From: Effrenium voratum
Taxonomy: Eukaryota > Sar > Dinophyceae > Suessiales > Symbiodiniaceae
Direction: 5' to 3'
Assembly: GCA_963377175.1 (NCBI GenBank)
Contig: CAUJNA010002135.1
Coordinates: 308,980 to 372,979, forward strand
Length of the DNA stretch: 64,000 bases
The position numbers and the translations under genes were made by a program. The notes under the pieces were generated by a model. The model did no database searches, had not been told where the DNA came from, and saw nothing but the letters and a program-made list of their open reading frames with translations. Below, in pieces: positions 30,885-57,402 of the stretch (its first letter is position 1; every line of letters starts with the position of its first letter).

Positions 30885-30978
30885 GTAGAGTCTCCTTCTG
30901 ACCCTTAAAAGTTGGTTGGTCATTACCTAAAACCATGGGGTCACCCACCTATTTTTAGTTCGGGTCATGGAGCCAGGT
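30885..30978. mobile_element. family A foldback element, damaged right end
   Basis: The right end reads GGGTCATGGAGCCAGGT, lacking the ACTC of the family end. Confidence 0.82.
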
Positions 30979-31100
30979 AAAAGCAGATGGCTTCCTACTT
31001 CGGTTTCGCAACAGGTGACCCCCGAGTTGGACAAGTTGGGCCCATGTTGGGCCGACGGCCTGTGCCATCCCCCAAAGCTGTCATGGCACACGGGAGGAAA

Positions 31101-31206
31101 CCTAGCTGCCCTTTTACATGTTTTTTGGGGAGAGTTCCCCTACTAAAATAGACAAACCAGAAAGACAATTGGGACCCTTATTCTAAGCTCTCTACCGGAG
31201 GACCTC
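31101..31206. mobile_element. family C TIR element, left end truncated
   Basis: Core and right end intact (CTCTCTACCGGAGGACCT). Confidence 0.85.
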
Positions 31207-31514
31207 AAATTGGCAAAGGGTGGACTACAACGGCTTAGGCAAAGAGAGCAAGTCTTGCCCAATGTGAAAAATGCCCACGGGATTCGTCAGGGGATTCGTC
31301 CGTCCTTTTTTGTTTTTTCGGCTTGTAGAGGGCAACTGTCACCAAAGGCCCATCAACCAGTTGACTCCTAAGATCCTGGGCCTTGCGGGGCCGAAAGTTC
31401 AGAGAGAGGGCCATGGGTCCATGCCATCGATTTTCAGTCTGAGGCCTCCTTCTCCTGGCCCCGTGGCTGGCGCTAGCCACAAATGAGGCCAGCGAGGGGG
31501 GCCTTTTGTGACAT

Positions 31515-31613
31515 CCTGGGGGACTCCTTCTGACCCGAACTATAAATTGGTCCGTCTGACCCCCATTATTTGAGGAAATGACCAAGAATTTTCAAGGGTC
31601 ATGGAGACTCTAG
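31515..31613. mobile_element. family A foldback element
   Basis: Diverged left end (CCTGGGGGACTCC); typical right end. Confidence 0.85.
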
Positions 31614-31795
31614 GGACATGTTTTTGCTAGGTGGTGTGACATTTGTTTTTTTGCCCAGAGGCTCCTGGCTTCGGCTTTCAATGGAAGACCCGACCCCGAA
31701 GCAGGGTCTGAAAACCTGGTCAAGGGTGATTGAAGGGGGGGAGTCTCTACACATCGGTGCGGATCTTTTAGTTTTGGTCTAAACTCCGATACCAA

Positions 31796-31902
31796 CTTCC
31801 ATTTGTTAAGAATATGTGTTATTTTCCCCTGTTGGTGTAAAAGGGAATCTATCACTATATATACTGTTTTTTCTTTTCCCAGGGGGCTTAAGCAAACGGA
31901 AG
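31796..31902. mobile_element. family I TIR element
   Basis: CTTCCATTTGTTAAG to CTTAAGCAAACGGAAG, core CCCCTGTTGGTGTAAAAGGG. Confidence 0.88.
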
Positions 31903-32530
31903 CCAAGTTTCGATTTCGATATTCTTGTGCCATCCTGGGTATTCCTTAATGAGGCTACCGATCTGGTCACAGAGTCAACTGACGGAGAGACCTGCGACGT
32001 GCTTCCTTAGTTGGAAGCCCCAGGTTAGTCCAAGGGCCCTCCTTGAAGGGCCCTTGAAAGGAGGTTCAGCACCAAAACCAATGGACGGTTGCTTGTTTTA
32101 AGCTTGAAGGAACACCCAAAACAGGAAGATAGTGTTGCCAGATTTTGGTTTTTTGACAACCCAGCCCGTATGGAGGGTCCCTAATCCGATGCTTAGGTCG
32201 TCCGCCAGCTTTGGGAAGTTTTTGGGAGAGAGAGCCTATGAGGGTTTTGATGGATTTGGGCCTTTCACACCCCGTTTCAGCAACTCGGGGTTTGGTACGG
32301 GCACCGGGTCCGGCATACTAAGCCCCGATCAGACGTTTAGGGTAGGACAAATGTCGGTCTGCAAGTTTGAACAGCAGTGGATTTATAGCAAGCTCACTTG
32401 GGCGTAAAACGAGCTCACCATGGTAAAGATCCTTTATTCGGGGACCCCTGATTTCTGCTTTTGGACATATTGTAAACTCGCAGATTCCTAACTTGGCGAA
32501 CGAGCGCGCAGCCCACTTCCCACTTACGAG

Positions 32531-47694
<15,164 letters not shown>

Positions 47695-47997
47695 AGTCTA
47701 AGCCAGCCTACCGGGATACAGGATGAACACAAGAAATGACCATGGTGATGCGTCGGCAGAATTCTCAGCTTTGGTTTCTTTACTTCATCCATGGAAGCTG
47801 TGCTCAGGACGAGCTGTGAGTTGCCAGTCTCACGACGCGCGACCCGGGCTGCTGCAAGCGCTGGACATAGCGCATGTGAGTGGAGCCGATCTTCGCAAGC
47901 TCTGAGTTTGGGCATTTTGAGAGGGATGTTTTGGCAGATCGTGGCTCCTGGTTCACTTTGGTGCATTTTGAGGGATGTTAGCACTGAACAACTGGTT

Positions 47998-48062
47998 GCC
48001 AGCTAAGTGGTTGTCCGCATTAAACAACTAAAAGTTATTCACTTTTAGCAGGGGAGCAGAAA
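47998..48062 (+). repeat. family B-related short repeat
   Basis: ACTAAAAGTTATTCACTTTT then AGCAGGGGAGCAGA; pair of 25866-25925. Confidence 0.55.
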
Positions 48063-50345
48063 GAAACCGAGTTCAGGTCTTGGCAAAAAGGAACCTCCTG
48101 GTTCAGGGTGATTCAGGTGTGGCCATGGCCATATCAAGCTCAAGGACCTGAAGTTAAGGCTTTGGATGACTCCAGATGCAGCGGCATGGCCCATGGCCCA
48201 TTCTTAGGGTTGATTCCTTCCAACCATTCTTTCCAAGCATCCTCTTTTTCTTTTTTTTCGAAAACCGGATCCGTTTCCCTGGGATTCAAAGGAGGTATTT
48301 CTAGAAAGATTCGGATCCCCGGGTTCAGAATGGGAAGGTAGCATTAGAATGACGTTTGTTGAGAACCAAAGGGGGAGCTACGGGGCCCTGATGAGCACGG
48401 TGAAATCCGAAGTGGACATTATCAACGTCTCAATCAATGACATGTACCCCCTCCCCCCAAATGCACTGAGTCATACCCTCAACTCAAATCCGAGAGGCGA
48501 CAAAGGTTTTGGCTGCGCACGGACTGGAGCACAAGTCCCCAAAGACACCGACCCGATGGCTTTCGTCTTTCGGAAAGGGCCGACCGCTCTCGTTCGAGGC
48601 ATTGACAGCAGGTTCGTCCTTAGGAGTTGTGGGACAAGCATGTCGAACTTGTTCCATAAGGCGGCAAAAGGACGCTTAGAGGGGCAGGACCGCACAGGTC
48701 CAGAGCTATAGCTTTATTTTTTTGAAGGAGCCACCAGATGAACCGCATCCCATGCGGGTCTCGCTCCTCCGGACGGCCTTTCTACCTTCAGTGGGCTTTC
48801 TATCTCCATGTTCCACGGTCTCCCTTGGCGAAAGGAAAGATCATCTATCACTCCCTCAAGACTTGAGGGGATTGCGCAAGTGTTTGGGCAAACAAAATCA
48901 CAGGGAAGTCGCGCGTCGAATGGCAAGTAGGCCAAAACACCACATGTGAGTGAAGCCTTGGAGACCTCCCGTTTATCTCCCTGGAGGTATGTTGGTGGGT
49001 TGGCGTCCCTTTTAGCTCGTATAACTGTTGCGACGTTGGGCCTATGGCGCAAATTGAGAGACAGGTTGGCCTTGCTCTTCCCAAAACTTCCTGAGACGGG
49101 CCTGAGGCAAGATGAGTTTCTGTTTGGGCAAACAAGCACATGTCTTTTAGCCGGGGAAGATGATTTTAGTGTGTTCTTTGTTCTTGTTTGTTTTTGTTTT
49201 GTTTTTTCTGCAAATAATATCATGTCTTTTGACTGGGGGATGCTTTCGGCGGATCTTTTGGCAAGATGTTTTCGGGGAACTTGGCCAATTGTGCAAGGTC
49301 GAGGCCTGTGAGGTGAAGAGCATCCGGAGGCACATGGGGGGTTTTGGGGCGGGGGGGTTTTGGGCGCTTGTGAAACGGCACCCAGGTCTTTGGGTTGTTG
49401 GCACTTCCGGGAAAAAAATCGCCCAGGAACATCAGAAGGATCCGGCGGGTTCCGGAAGCTTTGCTTTGCGATGGAAGGACACCACCAAGTTGCAATATGT
49501 CTGCTTGAATGCGAGCAGTCCTTGTTTCGTTCGTGAGGTACTCCAGGTAACTAACATTGGACATTTTCCCCATCGGGATTCCTTTTTTACTTGTCCTTAT
49601 GTGTGATTGGCAGTTTGACGAAACCATTGTGAGGTTTAACTGAATCTCTCTCCCAGCATGGGAGCCGCCAGTCAATTATAAAGCGCCCACTTGACCTTCT
49701 CTTCCACGATTCTGTGAAAGGACAGCCACAACCCCGCTCTCTCAAGCCCCCGCCCCCCATACCGTGCATCGTATTGTTTGCCGCCAGGCTTCGGCCGGGC
49801 CCCTGAACTTTGGGGAGAGACGTTTTGAAGCCTTAAATCCCAGAAGTTCAGCTTATGGACTGAGTTGTCAGGAAATTGTTGGGCATCCCCTTTCTCCTTA
49901 CGAAGAAAATAGATGGGAATGAACCATTCTGGTATCAAAGGGAGCATATCCATGCCCCGCTGATCTGGGCCTACCGTGTCCAGCAACCAGCTGTTTCCTC
50001 GGGTTCTCGGTAGTTTTTCTGACAGGCTGTCGGGCTGTGAGTTTAAACTGGCCGGAAGTTACTCGTTGCCCATTTTTAGTGCTGCAATAGAAGGCACGCT
50101 TTGTTGCTGGCAGTCGAATCTGTCTTTGTGCCTTCAGTTGCATGACCAGTTGCTTGCGTTCTTCCAGGTAGGCAATGGTTCGCCGATGATCAGACCTTGA
50201 ATATTGTTTGTCGATTCGGATGGGTTCTTAAGGTAGGAACGAGGGGGGAGCTGTCAGACTATCCCCACCAAAAAGGCGATTGCCCTCCCCGGTACAGGGG
50301 AACTAATCTTGCCGGTTCCCTGTGACCCCTAGCCATCATATCATG

Positions 50346-50410
50346 TACCTGGAGTCTCCATGACCCTTGAAACATGGGTCCATGACCCCATTATTTTTGG
50401 TAATGACCCG
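50346..50410. mobile_element. family A left-half fragment
   Basis: Starts with ACCTGGAGTCTCCATGACCC and stops after GGTAATGACCC; no right end. Confidence 0.8.
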
Positions 50411-50684
50411 TGAAATCCCCCGTGGACGAACAATCTTCTGGCCAGAAGATTATGGGTAGTTTCATTGAATGGGCCTCCCGGGTTTCCCAAATTGTTGGGG
50501 GCACGCCAGGTTGGACAAGCAGATGCGCCGCTTTTCAAAGCGCACCCAGGCGCGATGGGGGTATGCCCGCAGCCGAATGGGTTTGAAATTGACTAGTTTG
50601 AGTCCCTCGCGCCCTCAGGATTTCGTGACGTGTGATTTGACTGAAAGTCAGTTGTCACAACATCAACCAGGTGTCTTTTGAGTG

Positions 50685-50760
50685 CCTGGAGTCTCCATGA
50701 CCCTTACAAAATGGGGTCAGGTAATGACCCCATTTTTCAAGGGTCATGGAGACTCTAGGT
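50685..50760. mobile_element. family A foldback element, internally shortened
   Basis: 76 bp, with a nearly palindromic arrangement of both 19-bp ends. Confidence 0.88.
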
Positions 50761-50922
50761 GGATCTTCCGTCGACGTAAACGGTTGATGCCTTGGCCATC
50801 TCTTCAGTCAGAGTTGCAAGCCTGCCCAGCACTTGGGCTCTCGAGTGAAGCTGAGAGCGGGAGCCATGCCCATTTTTCGACTTGTATTTGCTCCTGGTGA
50901 GCTGGTGCTTGGATTGGCGCAG

Positions 50923-51072
50923 GCGGCCTTCGGCTGGTCCCTGGAGGAGCTCAGAGAACGGCTCCGAGCCGACACCACGTCGTTGAAGGTCGACCTCAGT
51001 TGGCGCAGCCTCTCGGTGGACCAGGTGGAGCAGCTGGCGGAGGGCCTCAGGGAAAACAGCTCCTGCCGAAAG
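50923..51072 (+). CDS. LRR exon 1 of the LRR-ART-like gene
   Basis: Fifty codons after GGCGCAG. LEELRERLRADTTSLKVDLS begins one LRR unit and SLSVDQVEQLAEGLRENSS completes it. It ends at a possible GT donor (AAG^GTG), but no in-phase acceptor follows nearby. Confidence 0.6.
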
Positions 51073-53043
51073 GTGCGGGCTAAGCGACAGCCACGTCACA
51101 GTTTTGGCCGCCGGGCTCCGGACCAACAGGGGGCTGACAGTGCTGAATCTGATGGACAACCCCTTCGGCGACCCTGGGGCTCTGGACCTGGCCGCCCTGC
51201 GGCAACGAGGCCGGGGACTCTTCTACCGGCCGGAGCTGCGGCCGGCGCAATACAAGCTCGCCTACGATAAACCTGAACTGTCAGGTGCGCAGAGCCGGGA
51301 TGAGCTGCCTCTTGGCCGGCGTGGCGGGTTGCCACCCGCAGCGGCTTTCTTAGGAAGCCGTCATAACGGCGCGAGTTCCTGTTATAAATATATCCTTCTA
51401 CGAATGCAAACATACCTCCATCATATGACGGCCGTGTTAGTTGGCTTTGGTATTAAGATCTGGCACACATTCACGGTTATAGAACCCTACAGACAAGGCC
51501 GCGCTATGCCGCTCGCCAGCGCGGCATACAACTTTACAGGCTTGCCGGCAAACAGAAAAGCACTGCGCGCCCGAGTGGGTAACGATGAAGTACGCCGCGA
51601 TGCACGCGTGGGTCCTGGAGAAGCCCATGGCGTAGTTGTTGCGTTGTTCTTTTCTGGGCCTTTGGTTTGGAAGCATGGTTGGCAAACGAACGAACTCCAT
51701 GCAGGAATTATGTCTCATGCAAGGTATGACTTGGCTCTCAGCCTGCTGCGAGCATTCGGACAATCTGATGCCGCGCCGAACTTCAATCCTGAAGGCTTGA
51801 TCCGGCAGCTTGAAGTCGATGAACGAGCTGCGCAGTCACGCGTTGGGCGGGCCCTACGTGGAGGAGCTGGCCGTGGTCTTTTGGACTAGCGCAAAGGATT
51901 CAGCCGGCGTAAGCTTTTTCCGGTTGGTCAACCGTGCGCTTCGCGCCGATGCTGCGGGCGACATGTTGAACTGTACAGTGAGACTCTTGAATGCTATTTA
52001 GTCGGAGCTCAGCCTTTTGCATCCTTCAGCTTGGGGAGGTGTGTGTTGTCTCCACCACGCAGCTCACCAACCATGAGTGTTGTACTTTTTGCGCGTCCAG
52101 CAGCTTCCAAGGATTTGCCCGCACCTTGAAGGCGCACTTGGTTCATCGGGGCGACGAGGCCAGAGCTAGTGCCATTCAATGGCCCACTGCCCCCGCATCA
52201 CCAGCCCCTGCCGCTTTTCCGCGGCAGCTGGCTCCCTCGAAACCAGGCCAGGGTCCTTTGCAGAAAACATGTGTTTCCCACGCGCCACCAGAATTGACGA
52301 CTTTCGCCAAATTCATTTCCCAGACAGGTTTGGCTGAAGTGCCAATCTTGCAGACTCTGCAGGTCCAATGGTATGCTCAGCAGGCAAACCAGGCCTCCTA
52401 CAGGGCACAGCAACTGCTCGCCTTCAGCGATCAGCGGGCCACGGCGGAGGATTTTCTGAACCTAGGGCAGGCAGGAGCACGGGGCCAAACCTTCGAGATG
52501 GTTGCAACCAGGGCCTGTCATCTTCCGCCCTTTTTCATTTGCATTACAATTGAAGTGTGACCCTTTAAAATCCTTTCGCCCCTCAGATTTGTTTAAGGTC
52601 AGACTATGTTTGACCTGGTCAAACATAGGGCTGCTGAAACGATACCATGACTATTCATTTTGTGGGGTATGGCGTCGTGAGCCCTCCGGGCACAGGTCCC
52701 AGTTCTGTTCCTTCTCGACGTGGCCGAACAGCCGCTCCACGTAGCTTTTCGAGCAGCACACGGCTGTCCGGGGGCGAGCGGGAGTGGCTCTTCCCGGCCT
52801 ACTCTGGCTTCGAAGTCACCAGTGCCTTCAACCCAGAGGCGCGCAAAAATTCCAAAAATGGAAGTGGGGGAGCCGGGAGGGGCGCGCAGTGGACCTTATA
52901 TACAGGTCGTTTTTGTTTTCTCCCCAGAGGCGAAGGGGCTGGACTAAAAATAACCCCCCTCCGGGTGTGCGTGCCGCTTGCAGGCCGCCGCCACCGTCAG
53001 CGCGCCTTTGGAGATCCACATTAAGGCATCGAAGGACAACAAG
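50923..53043 (+). CDS. leucine-rich-repeat plus ADP-ribosyltransferase-like gene (partly resolved, frameshifted)
   Basis: The N-terminal part shows two or more LRR units (LKVDLSWRSLSVDQVEQLAE and GLTVLNLMDNPFGDPGA) of the ribonuclease-inhibitor type, a protein-binding scaffold. The downstream exons resemble arginine-type mono-ADP-ribosyltransferases (R-S-E class), which move ADP-ribose from NAD to protein. They read FFRLVNRALRAD, a possible VHRG, LLAFSDQRATAEDFL, and GEREWLFPAYSGFEV with the catalytic E-x-E in GEREW. Exons used are 50923-51072, about 51098-51280, 51809-51890, 51914-51950, 52132-52155, 52393-52470, 52753-52823 and 52984-53043. The reading frame changes between 51072 and 51098 without a plausible intron, so the gene may be a pseudogene, contain a sequence error, or be misread by me. 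Neither terminus is defined. Confidence 0.6.
51098..51280 (+). CDS. LRR segment 2, frame shifted by one relative to the previous exon
   Basis: It reads VLAAGLRTNRGLTVLNLMDN followed by PFGDPGALDLAALRQRG, a clear ribonuclease-inhibitor-type repeat. The LRR unit linking it to exon 1 is about five residues short as well as out of frame. The 3' limit is approximate. Confidence 0.55.
51809..51890 (+). CDS. ART-like exon (LKSMNELRSHALGGPYVEEL...)
   Basis: Open from CGGCAG to a GC donor at ACTAGC^GCA. ELAVVFWTS resembles the strand before the ART N-terminal helix. The 51281-51808 stretch before it is taken as intron. Confidence 0.5.
51914..51950 (+). CDS. ART-like exon (FFRLVNRALRAD)
   Basis: The xxxVNRALRxD motif is characteristic of R-type ADP-ribosyltransferases. 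Acceptor TAAG^C, donor GAT^GCT. Confidence 0.6.
52132..52155 (+). CDS. possible ART-like micro-exon (AHLVHRGD)
   Basis: 24 nt between GAAG^GCG and GAC^GAG. HRG could be the catalytic Arg motif (usually YRG). Identification rests on order and a three-residue motif. Confidence 0.35.
52393..52470 (+). CDS. ART-like exon (SYRAQQLLAFSDQRATAEDF...)
   Basis: It resembles the Y-R-x-x-x-FLATSFSxxxAxxFL block around the catalytic Ser. Here LAFS replaces LATS, so the usual S-T-S is degenerate. AG^GCC to CAG^GCA. Confidence 0.55.
52753..52823 (+). CDS. ART-like exon with E-x-E (GEREWLFPAYSGFEV)
   Basis: STRLSGGEREWLFPAYSGFEVTS matches the catalytic E-x-E block of R-S-E ADP-ribosyltransferases (E-x-E-V/W-L-F/I-P-P/A-Y). 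The exact acceptor is uncertain; donor AGT^GCC. Confidence 0.7.
52984..53043 (+). CDS. ART-like exon (AAATVSAPLEIHIKASKDNK)
   Basis: It follows CGCAG after a 160-bp GC-AG intron. PxEIHIxAxxDNK is typical of the strand and loop after the E-x-E block in protist ART proteins. GA donor AAG^GAC. Confidence 0.65.
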
Positions 53044-53096
53044 GACAGGTCAAGGGAGCGGTTTCGCCCAAACCGAGCGGCTTCCCTTTGCAACAA

Positions 53097-53197
53097 CTCA
53101 CTCCCTGAGTTCCTGGACCGTACACTTGTTGGAAAGACCCTTTCTGTGGCAAACAGAAAGTTTGAACTTTTTTCGGCCCATCCACTCAGGAAGTGAG
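53097..53197. mobile_element. family J TIR element
   Basis: CTCACTCCCTGAGTTCCTGG to CCACTCAGGAAGTGAG, 54 nt after the last ART-like exon. Confidence 0.85.
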
Positions 53198-54662
53198 ACA
53201 ACACAACATGAAGGGTCACCCTCAACCAGAACTAGTACATGAGCTTTGGAGCTGGTACGCAAATTGAAGCATGTTCTGTTGTAAACTTTGCCCCTGGTTT
53301 TGAGAGAGACGTTTTGACGTTGTCTGGTTTTGAACTGTAGTACTTCCAAAAGGTGCAAAATGCACAATGCGCGTTAAGGGCACAGGGTCGCCCAAAGACA
53401 CGTCATTGCGCATCACTGGGCGAGTGCCAAGTTTCTCCAGAAGCCTCATATCTTGTGAGTGTTTCCACAAACTTGATTTTTCCCGACCCTCCAGTAGCGA
53501 ACCTACACGTGGCGTCTCCCCCGTGTCGCCCTGGAACTGGAGGTTTTTGCAGGCTGGGAGCTATGGGGATCGGACGACATCTGTGTGCCCAGAAAGTTTT
53601 GTGTTGACCCAGATGGCTCAAATAAACAAACCAGCCAAGCCACAGATGTTTTTTACACCGGACGGTTGGGGTTGGAGGGCACATTTTTAGCCACAGCCGT
53701 CCATGATCATCTCGCCAGGAAATCCGCAACACCGTCATCACAGCGGGCTGGTGCTAAGCCATCCTTCAAGATCTGCAAAGCGCCGGGCGCGCTTTGATCC
53801 GCATGCCCTGTCCGTGATCATCATGCTGGAGTCGGGGCGACATAACATGTTGCGAACGTCTTCGAAGCAGTGACCATAGTGGGAAACAAGCGTCGCTTTG
53901 CGACGCGTGCAGAGCAGTTGGTCGTTTCCTTGGAGTTGCATGCCTCCACCCGTCAACACTTTTGCAGTCTAGCACCCTATAGGGGTTGCCTTTCTGCCGT
54001 TGCATGTCAAGACTCCACCCTCGATCCGACAGTCTGCATCGATCCAAGCGGTCCGCGCCTCGCACGGAGGCCGATGGCGCGAATTTCGCCGACCGCCGAG
54101 CTCGCGAGGATGGAATCGGACTGCCGCATGGGGTGCCAACTGCCGGGAAATCCGAGGGAAACCAACTTCGGGGCTCCCGCAAGTATTTTACATCTTGACA
54201 CATATCCATGCCCTAGGCTGCCAAAGATGTTGTTTGGTGTTTAGGAGCTCATGGCAATTATCATGTTGCTGTTGAGCTGGTTATCAAGCCGTGATATCCT
54301 GAACAGCCCGGAACCCTTCCGAAGCCGCTCCGGAGCTGATTGGGGCAGAGATAGCTTTCAGTGGCAAAAAGTTGCTTTGATCTATCTTTGCAACGGATGC
54401 TGAATCCAGGATCTTGTGGCACCTACACAGTTCACGCTTCAAAAGCCTAACATGAACTGTGAGACCTAGTCAACTATTCCGTGATCGGAACTTCGCCCCG
54501 CAGTTAGGCAAACCGGTTCAGACCTAGACTGAAACGTGGCTTCTCGAAAGCACCCTTAGAGATGTAGGGGACTTGCTAGGGGTGGAAACGACACTGTTGG
54601 GATGGCCAAGCCAGACCCAAAACTAGAAGTCGTGTGTCTCGGAGCCTCCATTGATACAATAA

Positions 54663-54785
54663 GTTGACCCAGGATTAATAAACCCGTCCCAGTAGTGGGG
54701 GGGTGTTCCCTCCAAAGGTGATGAATCCCACTAAAAGGGGACACCCCCTATTCATCAACCAAGGGTTTATTAATCCGGGGTTAAA
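54663..54785. mobile_element. family G foldback element
   Basis: GTTGACCCAGGATTAATAAA to TTTATTAATCCGGGGTTAA: about 20 bp inverted ends. Confidence 0.9.
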
Positions 54786-55921
54786 ATTAATTGGTGCTGC
54801 AAAAAATGTATCGTGACAACTCGTTCAAGCATAAATGTACGGTTCGACAAACATCGCTGGAGTTGTCAGCAAACATGGCCGTAAAACCCATTCCCCTTAC
54901 CATTTGTGGGATTTGCATTCGTTTGTGCTTGCTTGTCCCGATTTGCACTCGTTTTGCGCTTTTTGGCGCTCGTTTCGTTGATGACTCTTCCAACTCGCCT
55001 TTGTGAAAGAGCATGAAACCACCAACTTGATCAGAGGAATTGTGGAGAAAAAGGAACGCTCTTGCGTGTCAATTTGCTTCTCGAAGCAGGGATCAGGGAA
55101 GAGGCATACATATCCTGCTTCGATACAGGCTTCAGTCAAGGCCAACACCCTGAACCACCAAGGTCGAACTGGTTTAGGCGCAGAAATGCCAAAACCTTAA
55201 GGAGGGCCCCCGCGAAGACAGCTATGTTTTCAAAGACCCCCAGAGTCGAAAAGGGTTAGGTTGGTTGGCCAACCAAGCGAAACCCAACGAGGTGACCGGT
55301 TTCGTTGAGTCGGGGCAACAAGATCTTCCGACTGGCCGGCGGAGGGCGGAAAGATTTCGAAGATGTTGCAGTGGGGTAGGCATGGGAAGGGGCCTTTAAA
55401 AGAGGAGAACTGAGAGGAGGCTTGGACATTCTTGGACTCACTTAGACCAAGGCGAAGTCCACCTTTTCAACTGTTCAACCTTTTGGTTTGCCATGTTTGG
55501 TCGAATTCAATGTTTCACAAGGTCACCCGATTTGTTTCCAGATCCTTAGAGTGAGAAACTTGGAGGCCACCGAAAAGAAAGCTGTTAGCAGGGGTTGGAG
55601 GATGCTTGGCAGGATAAGTTTAAACAACTTGTCCAGAACCTCAGTTCAACATTTGGACGAATACTCGGGAAAGGTTGGTTTAAGGGAAACTTGAAAGGAC
55701 AGCGTCACAACTGTTGGGGGTCCACCTCTGTTCACACATACCCATGATACGCTGAGTAACATGGAAGCCACGATTAGGGAAATCCCCGGGGGAAAAGTGC
55801 GGCCTCTGTTTGGGTGGCCATCATAAAAGATCAAGTTGTCCCTCGTACCTTGGAAGCCCCGAGCCATCACAAGTGGATCGGCGCCCTCTGGCGGAAGCCG
55901 AGGTGTTGAGTTTTGAGGGGC

Positions 55922-55942
55922 ATGTGTGTGTGTGTGTGTTTC
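55922..55942. repeat. GT microsatellite
   Basis: TGTGTGTGTG run after GGGGCA. Smaller ones lie at about 23791-23810 and 26269-26283. Confidence 0.85.
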
Positions 55943-56217
55943 AGAGGGTATTGTTTTTAGTGGTTTTGTTTTTATGACTTTTAAACAGAAGCCAAAGGCA
56001 AAACGACTGTTTTGGGGGTCGCCTAAAACAAAGCGTAGCCATTTGGGATCTGCATCTTACACATTTCAATCAGTTCGCTCCCGACCTTTGCACCAGCTGG
56101 CCCATCCTTTTCGAATAGGGAAAGAGCAAACAATTGGAACAGGGTCGGGTAAGTTAAAACCATACTGTATTTAGTCATTGCAGGGGAATAGGATTGGTCA
56201 TTATTTCCTGGACCCGC

Positions 56218-56301
56218 AATCAATACCCTTAAAAAGGGGGTTGACACCAGAGTTTTGTTGAAAACACATGGTTTTTAAGGGTAGTTTGAGGGTTCAGGTA
56301 A
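56218..56301. mobile_element. family O TIR element
   Basis: ATACCCTTAAAAAGG paired with TTTTTAAGGGTAGTTTGAGG; ends in GGTTCAGGTA. Confidence 0.7.
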
Positions 56302-56679
56302 CTCCTAATTAGACTTGTTTCTCTTCTGCTGACTGTTATACGCTTTACGCGTGGAAAAGCAATGTCGCTGGCTTCCGCTTGGTATTTGCATGCTGCCAGT
56401 ATCGCCGAAGGTTTGATTGCTTTTTCCTGGTCCTTTTGCTTCCTTCGTTTCCCTTCCCCCGACGTAGGACGCTGCGCCCAGTGGCGCGCGCTCTTCGCAC
56501 GCGTTTGCTCTCGCGGCAAAAAGGGGGATGCCGTGGTTGGCGCGGTTTCGGTTTGCGCGGTTCGCGCGCGCAGGTTCCACTCATTTGCCAGTGCCATTTC
56601 GATGTGTCCAGAAAAGTTCAAATGGAGCTAGCTCCCAGCACCGGCAGCAACAGGTTGCTGCAGACCTCCCATTGCGTTT

Positions 56680-56773
56680 TGGAAAAGGTTTATTATTATT
56701 ATTCTTTACTGGGGAATGGATTTCACCGCTGAACATACGTTTGGTATGTTTTCGATGGGACTCAAGCAGATGG
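56680..56773. mobile_element. family I element, diverged
   Basis: TTATTATTATTATT, ACTGGGGAATGGATTTCACC and GGGACTCAAGCAGATGGA follow the family order. Confidence 0.55.
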
Positions 56774-56930
56774 AGGGTTCAGGCTTCAAAGCTTATTTTT
56801 TGTTGCCCGGGTCTTTTGGGCAAGTGAGTGCAATGGAAATCCGGGGTTCCTGCACCCCTGCTTGATTTTGAGTGAGGTGTATGGCAACTGCTGGACTTCC
56901 CATTGGTTGTGCCAACACTACCATTTGAGT

Positions 56931-57025
56931 ATACCTGGACCCTCAAAACTACCCACTAAAAAAAGGGAATCACCCCACAGTGCGGCAATAATCCATGTTT
57001 AAAGGTATTTTGAAGGTGCAGGTAC
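56931..57025. mobile_element. family O TIR element
   Basis: TACCTGGACCCTCAAAACTA to GTATTTTGAAGGTGCAGGTA. Confidence 0.72.
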
Positions 57026-57321
57026 ACTCACAGCTCATATGCGCGCAGTGCACAGAGGCCAGAGTAGGAGCGACCCCGGATTTATATGGTGGATGATTAA
57101 GCAAAATGGGACTGCTGTTCAGAACTTCTTTTTCTGGGCCAAATCCTTTGGACATGCGTGCCAAAAAGACTGGCCAACTTGTTGCTCCAGTCCTTTTGTG
57201 CCGCTTTGGGCGACTTGCTTTGTGCTGTTCCAGCAGTCCTCTTGAGGTGCATGGCGACCGGCGGCATGCCGAAGCGCGGTTGGAAGTGGATGGTTTACTG
57301 TTGGTTTACTCGGGGTTTCTA

Positions 57322-57402
57322 GCGCCATCCCCTTAGGTGTTTAGGGTTTGGTGGTTTCCACGAAACGACTAAGTGTGAAACTTTTAGAAGGGGATTTGAT
57401 TT
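57322..57402 (+). mobile_element. family B element, diverged
   Basis: Weak match: CCATCCCCTTAGGTGTTTAG, GGTTTCCACGAAACGACTAA and AGAAGGGGATTTGA. Confidence 0.5.

Larger units (their letters stand above)
26081..32530. other. spacer between CCDC146-like and FKBP genes, function unresolved
   Basis: It should hold the 3' exons of the CCDC146-like gene, an intergenic region and the FKBP 5' exon(s), but I could not identify any of them. GC-rich open pieces at 28830-28900, 29150-29640 and 30360-30480 have no family match. It is dense in A, B, C, D and I elements. Confidence 0.5.
47695..50922. other. intergenic spacer between FKBP and LRR-ART genes
   Basis: Presumed FKBP 3' UTR followed by spacer. 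No polyadenylation signal, promoter or convincing exon seen. Open stretches at 48349-48711 and 49160-49606 have no recognisable motifs. Family A elements are at its right end. Confidence 0.5.

Noticed and set aside
51104..51889. 261-codon open frame on the + strand as one protein
   Set aside because: It joins the LRR segment to an intron-like stretch and then reads the ART-like exon in the wrong frame.
56025..56050. GTAGCCATTTGGG, similar to part of the dinoflagellate spliced-leader sequence
   Set aside because: Only a partial match inside a family L-like repeat, with no following exon start.
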